DNA from: Scilla litardierei
Lineage: Eukaryota > Streptophyta > Magnoliopsida > Asparagales > Asparagaceae
Assembly (NCBI GenBank): GCA_030789695.1
Contig: CM061142.1
Span: forward strand, 45,183,375-45,247,374
DNA length: 64,000 nucleotides
Direction: 5' to 3'
Shown here one piece after another: positions 56,427-64,000 of this stretch. Position 1 is the stretch's first letter; every line of letters begins with the position of its first letter. Made by a program: the position numbers and the translations under genes. The notes beneath the pieces were generated by a model. It saw only the letters and a list, made by a program, of their open reading frames with translations, was not told where the DNA came from and searched no databases.

Positions 56427-57627
56427 ACGAAAATCATAAGGGGTCGAGCTCATGACCTTAAACGAGTGCTTGTCGGGAGGCAAACCAACGGTTTCATATC
56501 ATTTTTAGTCAATTTCCATTTTTATTTTAGATTTTTCTTAGTGTTTAGAGTCTAGTGTCTATAAAACTCGTGACAACGAGCTTGGTTTTTAATGACAGGA
56601 GATGGGGAAAGAGAGATCATTCATATGGAGTATGACTAAGGCAAGGGAGAGTGCCCGGGAACGCGCTCAGGTCTCAGGAGAAGGCAGGGACTAACTGGAG
56701 GGAGAAAAATAGAGAATGGAGCAAAAACAGAGAGCCATTGCAGAAAACAGGGTGCCACTCGGCCGAGTACATATGTCACTCGGCCGAGCAAAGACTCCAT
56801 TCGGCCGAGTGGAGTACAGATCAGGAAAGATTGTTCTGACCAACTCTCTGTTATTTTTTCAATTTACAGTATAATTTGCCACTCGGGCGAGTGACTTGTC
56901 ACTCGGCCGAGTGAATCAGATACCATGCATACTCTAAAAATTGCTGAGTGGCTATGCCACTCGGCCGAATGGAACTTATCCATTCGGCCGAGTGGGAAAA
57001 GCCATTCGACCGAGTCGTAACTTGTAGGAAATGAATATATCGCGTATCCCACTCAGCCGAGTGAACTCTTAACTCGGCCGAGTCGTATCATTCCTATATA
57101 TAAGCGCTGCGGCTGTGCGAATTTCGAAACGCAAAAAAAATCCCCAAATTCGCCTGAACCGCTGCCGCTTCTTCTTCCTTTGCCTGATTCGCAAAAACCC
57201 TACCCTGCGCCACCGCACGTCGGCCGACGACCGACCGTCGATCGGCGCCGACGTCAGCCCGCCGCCGCTTGCCGCCTGTGCCGCCCCTCCCCGTCGTCGG
57301 TCACCCCCATTTCGCCGGAATTTCAATTTTCTCCTCGTTTCTCCCATTTTGTACGTCCATTGCGCCCCAAACTCAAATCAATTCCTATATATATGTTATC
57401 CCCTATCTCCCCCATGTATATTGATTATCATTCGCTGATTTTATTGTTTGCGTTTCAGGTTAACTTGGGGGAGCTTGGGGAAGCTTTTTGGACGCATTCA
57501 GAGCCTCGCGGAGGAGGCGTTCTTCGCACACATCAGATTTTGCTCTCGCATCATGCTCAGGTATACTCGTTCCATCATCTAGCACTTCGCATTTTTACTT
57601 GGGTAGTGGGCACTTCTCGCGGCACAT
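56427..57627 (+). promoter_or_regulatory. Ath-C spacer with internal promoter and intron
   Basis: It starts with the conserved post-pol motif. A ctcggccgag array (about 56756-57087) and TATATATAA (57095-57103) follow, then a GC-rich leader and a probable intron from about 57297 to a gtttcag acceptor at about 57458. The ORF1-like gene starts at 57628. Confidence 0.65.
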
Positions 57628-59622
57628 ATGCCGCCTCGCCTTAGGCCACGCACGCGGGAGCCCACTTCCAAGCGGAAGAAGTCAAGTGATCCTGGCTCCT
57701 CATTCGCTAAGGTGGACTCCCCTCCACCTAGCCCACCACCACCACCTACACAGCCGCCTCCTGCCGATCCTTTTCCACCACCTGCACAGCTTGTCCCCGC
57801 ATTCGATGCGATGGGGATTACGTTTCGAGATGACGCCAAGCGTGCCAGATTCGAGCGTATCTCCCATCGCTCGATCGTACCCACTAGGTTCGTGCACCTC
57901 GCCGACTTTGAGCGCCTAGGGGTACTAGAGGGGCTACTCACGTTGTACGACAACGTGGGGTGGCACGATTTCTTGTCGGTGTCGGCGAACACTTATTCCG
58001 CCCAACACTAGAGGTCCTTAGCTCTATTGAACGGATCCCTGGAGGATGCTCATTTCGCCTTATGGATCAGGAGTGCCAGGTCACTCTTGACATGCTCCGA
58101 GCTTTCTTCCAGTGGCCCGCTGTCCCTGACCCAGACCGCGCTTACGCTCCCACGCACATCCCACCCCCGTCGTTTGACACCCATGCTTTTTGGACTCGGA
58201 TTAGAGGATCATCACTTGCCTTTGACCCTAGTAGGGCCAAGGCCTCTGCTGTCCTCCACCCGTGGCTCCGCATTGCACAGCGCCTTATGGCGACTACTTT
58301 TCTTGCGAGGTACGAGCCCGGGACGTTGTCAACACCTGAGCTCTACATACTATATGTGATGACACATCCCAGGGTTTTTGATGGAACTGACGTTCTGGTC
58401 CCTGCTGTAGAGATTGATATCGCCAGTTGGTACATCGATCGTATTATCATTTCTGTCGGCGCTCGTACGCCTATTTGTTGCGGCGGTCTGATTACCCTCT
58501 TGGCCCTATTATGCGGAGTGGACCTCCCAGCTGACTTGCATAGACCACCGGGCCCCGCCTCACTTTTGATAGATGTCATGGCCCGGATGAGGATGCTTCG
58601 TCCTCATGGTCAGCGTCACTGGGTTTGGCTGCACGGTCCCCATGGTGTAGATTACATGATTCTCCCGAGCCCTGCTCGGACACATATTGGACCCACGGGC
58701 GGGGACTGGATTCCACTGATGGATCTTCTCATCCCCGCCGCGTACGTGCTAGAGCCTGAGGGCGCTCAGCAGGAGCCACTCCTTCCACCACTTGGCCCTG
58801 TGATCCCTCAGCCCGCGCTTGTTTCGTCTGCTCCTCCCGACACCTCTGTCCACACTTCTGCTAGTGTCGGGAGCACTTCAGCTAAGTCCACCCAGACCAC
58901 CACCACCACCACCACCACTGTGCCCATTTCGATAGATCCCATTTCTGCTGCCAACCCCGAGCGTCCCCCCACGATAGTTAAGTGCGGCGAGCCTTCTTTT
59001 GCTTCCGCGGTAGAGACCCTGTTCTCATTTCTGTTCTCGACTCCTGGGGAGTCATTTTCTGGACCCTTCACGACCTTCCAGTCATCGACCTCACCTTCTC
59101 CACCGTCGCTGTATTTTCCGAGAGCATAGTGACGTCTGTCCCCACGTCCGTGTCACTGACCTCTCTGCCCGCCTCGTCGTCAGCCACCACTACCGTTTCT
59201 GCTGCCGCTCCATCCTCTTCGACCATTCCCGCATCTCAGCTTCACACAGAGGCTGAGCAACACTTAGCAAGCACAGCACCACCTGCCCACCCCACCGTAT
59301 CACCCATTCTTACAGTAGCCGAGCGAGACAGCCCCACTCTTCGCCTGTTCGCCCTGCTCGACCTGCTGCTCCACCTCCCACCGACACCTTAGTTCAGCAC
59401 CTACGTGCTCTTGAGGGGACGGTGAGTGGAATTAGAGCAGATCTTCGGGCTCTCTCTACTACTGTTAGTGCTGTCCAGACCCGCATTGCATTGCCCCCTG
59501 GTATTCAGGCTTGCCTGAACCTGATTCTTCAGTGTCTGCCTCTGCCACCCACACCCACCCAGTAGCCACCTCGCCCACCACCTCTACCACAGGACGGTGC
59601 TGGTGCACCCCCACCACCTTAG
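57628..59622 (+). pseudogene. Athila ORF1-like gene of Ath-C, frameshifted
   Basis: It starts MPPRLRPRTREPTSKRKK, with the same basic N-terminus and Pro-rich spacer as Ath-A. One base is missing near 57995 (between SANTY and RPTLEVLSSI). The core domain is then open to about 59090 (QECQVTLDMLRAFFQW, KASAVLHPWLRIAQRLM, PICCGGLITLLALLCGVD and YMILPSPARTHI). Further shifts near 59090 and 59310 precede the Ser/Thr-rich and C-terminal helix regions, and a TAG falls near 59563. The core is conserved with Ath-A and Ath-B while the low-complexity parts differ, which points to a structured, functional core. Confidence 0.85.
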
Positions 59623-61507
59623 TCACACACTGGATGCCTTCCCTATTATTGGTGTCGATACATTGGATATTTTTTGAGCCTGCTGATTTTGCACCCCTCC
59701 TCCACACACTATTCTGCTCACATTTTGGTCCTATCTGTGTATATCTTTTTGGAGGAGAGGGAGTACTTTTTGGGGACACTCATGTCTGCATTATTTTGAT
59801 CTCTGCATGCATCACCTGCATTCTCATATTATTTTCTTCCATTCTTTTTTCCATCATGCATGCATCCTCACCCATCCCCACCCAGTTTTTGCCTCTCGGT
59901 GTGCCACACTTCACACATTGAGGACACTGTGCACTTTAGCTTGGGGGAGTGAGTTCTCACACTTTTTTTATTTTTTATCACCTTTTATTTTTATTTTTCC
60001 ACCTTTTCTTTGTTTTACACCCTTTTTCACTCACTTTTTCGTTTTTATCATGCATCACGTTTTTTCTATTTCTTGAGTGTACTGCATTGTACAGTAGTAG
60101 TTCTCATTTTCTTTTTATCCTTATTTCTTTCACCTTTTTGCTAGAGATGAATTTTCTGTGATGATGATGACGTGGTGCTAGCTTATCTCTATATGCATAT
60201 TACTTTGTCATGCCATAGTTTTTTATTTCAGATATCATATGCTGTGTCTTGCTATGCATTTGAGATAATAACCCGCACTTTCATGTATGAATATGGATGA
60301 AATTCTTTTATTAGCTGAATCTGATGCTTTATATGTATACTCTTCGTAGAAAACACCCCAAGCTTCACGCATTGATTGCTTATATCTGGAGTACTGCTTT
60401 CCTTTCTTATATCACCTCTTATTGCATGAAAATTGTACGCCTCACTTTCAGGTTGAATGAATGTATGTTAGGTTGATATAACTGGACTAGTTTACTTTCT
60501 GAGATTAAACTGAGTAGATTACATTACTCTGCTGAAAGTTGTCGTGCACGTCCTATAGAGTGAACCGAGTGTTACATTTATTTATTTCTCCACATATCTT
60601 GAGCATTATTTCTACACTTATATTCATTGGTGAATCTCCCTTTAGCGATTCTATCATTGGCATTTCCCCAGCTATTAAATTTCATGCTCCAATTCCCCAA
60701 AATCAAAAAGAAAAATATATGAATATCTTTCTGTCTTTTGATTTGGGATCTCAGATGTATATGTGCTATATTTGAAAAAGAAAAAAAGAAAAAAAATGAA
60801 AAGTGGAAAAATAAAAGAAAAGAGAAAAGAAGCTTATACATGATCCCATATCACACTTTCTCTCTTTCTTCCCTCTTTTGTTTTTATTTTTATTGGAGCT
60901 CCAAAAATGGGGAATGTACTTATTGATTTATTTATGCCACCACGCTTATAGATAAGCTTGGGGGAGAGGATCCAATGATGTGTGAGAGAGTGACTACTTG
61001 ACTGTGCATGACAACCTAGGCTAGGTAATTTTCTATACTCGGTGAGATTACTAAAAGTTTTACGAAATCCAGGAATTGAAACTTAGCATGCATTTCATGA
61101 AATCCATACCTTTCTATTCTTATTGATCCATGATGTGTGATATCTCTTATACTCCTTATAGAAAGCATTCAATTGAAAAGTGTGTGGTCTATGAGTATGT
61201 ATACCGCTTTAAATGCTTCAAACGATGTTAATCCTAGAACGATTCCATATTTCATATTATTTTGCTATTCTCGGGTTTTCTATTTTGAATGCATCCATAT
61301 ATCATGATATCGAGATAAAAATCTTTGACATGAGTTTTATATTTGTTGTATGCTATATGAGTAAGCAAAGCCCACGTCTTGAGAAAATGATCTAGCACCT
61401 CTCTCTTTGCTTTCTTCCTTATTTTCTATCTCTTCCATCTTTTCTTTTTATTATTTTTTCTGTCGGGTTCGCCTTTTACTTATCTTCCTCGAGGACGAGT
61501 AAGAGGT
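59623..61507 (+). other. Ath-C 3' noncoding region
   Basis: This is colinear with 43890-45855 of Ath-A: the cattgaggacactgtg block (about 59918), PPT-like agcttgggggag (59938) and aagcttgggggagagg (60955), and T- and A-rich tracts. No protein is seen. Confidence 0.75.
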
Positions 61508-61522
61508 AAGCTTGGGGGATTT
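61508..61522 (+). other. Ath-C polypurine tract
   Basis: aagcttgggggattt lies before the 3' LTR and is identical to Ath-A. Confidence 0.95.
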
Positions 61523-63298
61523 TGATCACTCTATATTTTATACCTTTTTTTCTGCATGTTTGCATGCCATTTTGATCGCCCATATCGCGTTTTTTATGAT
61601 TGTTCGACAATATTGTGATACTTTCCACTATTTCTTGTTTTTGTCGTATTTCAGGAAATATAGAGCGATTTGGAGCGAATTTGAGATCAAGGGATTTGCA
61701 AACGCTTTGGAGTGTTACCCACGACTCATTTGAGGGCTTATCAGCGATGGAGGATGAGCGGAAGAAGAAGGAAATCAATAGGAGCAATGAGGAGGCAAAT
61801 AGAAGAAGCAACAACCATTTCAAAATATCACTCGGCCGAGCAGAACAGCCACTTGGCCGAACAAGAAGTCCCACTCGGCCGACCAGAACGGATACGCACA
61901 CAGAGTTAATTTCAACATATACTCGACCAAACGAAGAAAGCCTACTCGGCCGAATGAGAAATCTCACTCGTCCGAGTGGTACAGGAAAATTGTCCAGAGA
62001 AAGGCCGAAGTTACTGTAATTTTCAGAGATCCTGTCGAATCCCACTCGGCCGAACGATAAAGCCACTCAGCCGAATGGATAAGTCTACTCGACCGAGCCA
62101 TCCCCCGAAGACAGACCCTGAAACATCCGAAGTTACTGTATTTTTACAGGGTTTGTCACTCGACCGAGTGACAAGGTCACTCGGCCGAGTGAACCGCTCC
62201 GCCTGCTGCAGGGTTGCGATTTCTGGGCTGCGCAGGGGCAGTTTGGTCACGATTTTTTGGATGATTTTAGAGGGTATTTAAACCCAGTTTTTGCCCTAGT
62301 TTAGAGATCTTTTGAACCATTAATTTGGAGATTTTTTAGGGTTTTGAGGGCTACTCTTTGGTGAATCCTCAGCTGGAAATCATTGGCATCTACATTGGTT
62401 TGTCTATTCCTATCAAAAACTCAATTTTTATGCACTATTTCTCTTTTGCAATGAATTGTGCCGATATTATTGTTGATTTTTCTGATATTTGCATGATGTC
62501 TAGTGAGTAGTGCCGTCGTCTTAGGGCGTAGGGATGAACCCTATGGACCCTATTTCTAAATTGTGATGAATTTGTGGAATTGTTGCTAGAATTGATTAGG
62601 GTTAGGTTGTAATTGATTAATTACAGATAGCTAGGAATTCATATCGATTGGGATTTGTAAGAGATTGGATCCCAATTGCTAGGAAGGCCTAGAAATTCGA
62701 TTTAGATTGACAGTTGGATTTCTCTAGACTTGGTTTGCAAGAGATTGGACCAAAGCTAGGATTTTTAATTGTGATACTATACCCATATTCGTTTGCAGGG
62801 GACTGGGCGGATAGAAACTATTATAACCTAGGTCGTAGCTCGAGTTTGCACGAGAGTTAGCTCGAGATACGATTGAACGATGATGTCGTTCTTCACGCTA
62901 GCGGCTTAGGCTAGGGTTTGCACGAGAGTGGGCTCTATCCTAGGTTTGCTATAGACCGGTAATAGCGCGAGAGCGTGAGCTTGGTTCTACATTTAGTTGC
63001 GACTAGTTCACCTATATTCAAGTTTAGCAACAATGAAACTTATGAATCACAATGATGAGAGACGGTCCGTAGTGGGGATTCCCTATCCCTAGACGTTTTA
63101 TTAAATTGATATTTCTCTTTATATTTGAACAATTGTGACTGTTATTCCCCAAACTATTCTTGATTTCCTTGATAGCTAGGTGATTGGAAAGAGACACGGT
63201 CATTTGTCCTCCCTGAGTTCGATACCCGCTCGCCGCTACACCGTGCGCTTGCGGTAAAACTACAAGTCATTTTTCGTGTGTACACTCGGACGCGATCA
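61523..63298 (+). repeat. Ath-C 3' LTR
   Basis: It starts tgatcactct and ends cgcgatca. The palindrome array is at about 61829-62195, the TATA-like tatttaaa at about 62274 and the stem-loop array at 62643-62943. It is followed by the aaaag duplication. Confidence 0.95.
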
Positions 63299-63303
63299 AA
63301 AAG

Positions 63304-63585
63304 CAATAAATGAAATAATACATGAATTACATTGCTTCCCTTAGATTCTATGGCTTCAATCCTTGATGCCTTAATGCTCCCCATCATCTGTAAGCTTTGG
63401 CACCCCATGAGTCTAAGCTTTGGCATTGCTCCTCTTGATGTCCATCCTTGCACCAAGCATTTAGTCTTCACAAATGATATTCTTCATTTGTTAACTATGA
63501 TACTAAAACATGAGAGACATTAGCAACAACATAATGTAGTGATCATCATCAAAATAATATTGGTATGAAATACCAATACCAAACA
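63304..63585 (-). mobile_element. Cop-D2 solo LTR, right part
   Basis: This is the remaining 282 bp of the solo LTR, aligning with the U3 end of Cop-D (ttggcacyccwtgagtc-like block and gatcatcatcaaaataa) and ending accaaaca. The aatca duplication follows at 63586-63590. Confidence 0.9.
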
Positions 63586-63590
63586 AATCA

Positions 63591-63874
63591 CTCCATATTA
63601 AGAAGAGTGGTAAACTTATAGATATTAAGCTAAGTTATCATATTTAACTAAGAGTGTATAAGCTTTGGTTACAGATATGAACTAATGATCTCTACAAATT
63701 TCTCTCATTGTCCAATTATCTATCAATTGTAAATTTCTAATAAGAAAGACTAAATAGAATCAAAATATTAAGCTCTCGCATTCTCTGTCTTAAGACTTAA
63801 GAACCCTAACACAAAAAACCCTTCGAAATTTTGTTATAAAAATCCCATGATAAAATGGAAGGGGATAAAATGGC

Positions 63875-63878
<4 letters not shown>
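63591..63878. other. AT-rich flank without recognised features
   Basis: This continues the DNA left of 17634. I see no ORF, repeat or known motif. Confidence 0.6.
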
Positions 63879-63947
<69 letters not shown>

Positions 63948-64000
63948 CGTTGGTGTGTGCGCACGCGCGCTAAGTTAGTATGTCTGTATTTGTAGTGAGT
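63879..64000. repeat. (TG)n microsatellite and alternating GC/GT tail
   Basis: About 34 TG units (63879-63946) are followed by gtgtgcgcacgcgcgc and aagttagtatgtctgt. The latter resembles the TG-rich repeats at 15480-15540, so the same host repeat resumes past the nest. Confidence 0.85.

Larger units (their letters stand above)
19144..63298 (+). mobile_element. Ath-C: Athila-like Ty3/gypsy element with gag and protease but no RT/RNase H/integrase
   Basis: It is bounded by aaaag duplications (19139-19143 and 63299-63303), with LTRs of about 1,755 and 1,776 bp, a tRNA-Asp PBS at 20905 and a PPT at 61508. After removing Ath-B (22400-48332) and Cop-D (48662-55352), the order is gag, linker, protease, C-terminal tail, internal promoter region, ORF1-like gene, long 3' noncoding region. 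The protease is followed at once by the tail that in Ath-A follows integrase, so the whole RT-RNase H-integrase block is missing. The coding regions have frameshifts and stops, so the copy is old. Own length is about 11.5 kb. Confidence 0.9.

Noticed and set aside
63985..64000. tttgtagtgagt at the window end as the 3' terminus of the CACTA element.
   Set aside because: It lacks the ttcctgtagtg form expected from the 5' terminus, no subterminal repeats precede it, and the following agt does not match the tga before 1150.

Overview
The window is plant nuclear DNA made almost entirely of transposable elements, and I see no host gene. The evidence for an angiosperm (species not determinable) is a Ty3/gypsy lineage primed by tRNA-Asp and carrying an Athila ORF-1-like gene, Ty1/copia elements primed by initiator tRNA-Met, and a CACTA (En/Spm) transposon with a Ptta/En/Spm-type gene. 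I give the elements local names.

Layout. 1-828 is the 3' part of an Athila-like LTR. It abuts a broken copia reverse transcriptase fragment (829-1149), which is interrupted by a CACTA transposon starting at 1150. The CACTA body (1150-2419, then 12007 to about 14932 and possibly further) is split by Cop-E (2420-12001, minus strand), a gag-only copia element whose 5' LTR holds a 2.65 kb solo LTR (8665-11313). From 14933 to 17638 there are TG-rich repeats and a 1 kb inverted repeat. From 17639 to 63585 is a nest resolved by matching 5-bp target duplications. A solo LTR of the Cop-D family (TSD aatca) contains Ath-C (19144-63298, plus, TSD aaaag). Ath-C contains Ath-B (22400-48332, minus, TSD acggc) and Cop-D (48662-55352, minus, TSD ccctt). 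Ath-B contains Ath-A (34719-47685, plus, TSD tcgag), the youngest and most intact.

How the parts may work together. Ath-A and Ath-B carry RT, RNase H and integrase but no gag and no protease; Ath-A still has one open 1,292-codon frame. Ath-C carries gag and protease but goes from protease straight to the shared C-terminal tail, with no RT, RNase H or integrase. All three share the PBS type, PPT, tail, a separate downstream ORF1-like gene and the LTR design. I read this as a candidate two-component (mutually complementing) retrotransposon. The gag-less half is supported by two independent insertions. The gag-protease half is supported by one decayed copy.

A second unusual theme is LTR architecture. 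In the Athila-like family each LTR has an array of CTCGGCCGAG palindromes, then a TATA box, then five stem-loops that keep the same loop (tttgcaagagattgg) while their stems differ and still pair. The unrelated copia family Cop-D has the same order: an array of CAGTCGACTG-like palindromes, a TATA box, then an array of small stem-loops with a constant cacaaag or cacacag core and variable stems. In the Athila-like elements the palindrome array plus TATA box is repeated inside the element, just upstream of the ORF1-like gene, which suggests a second, co-regulated promoter.
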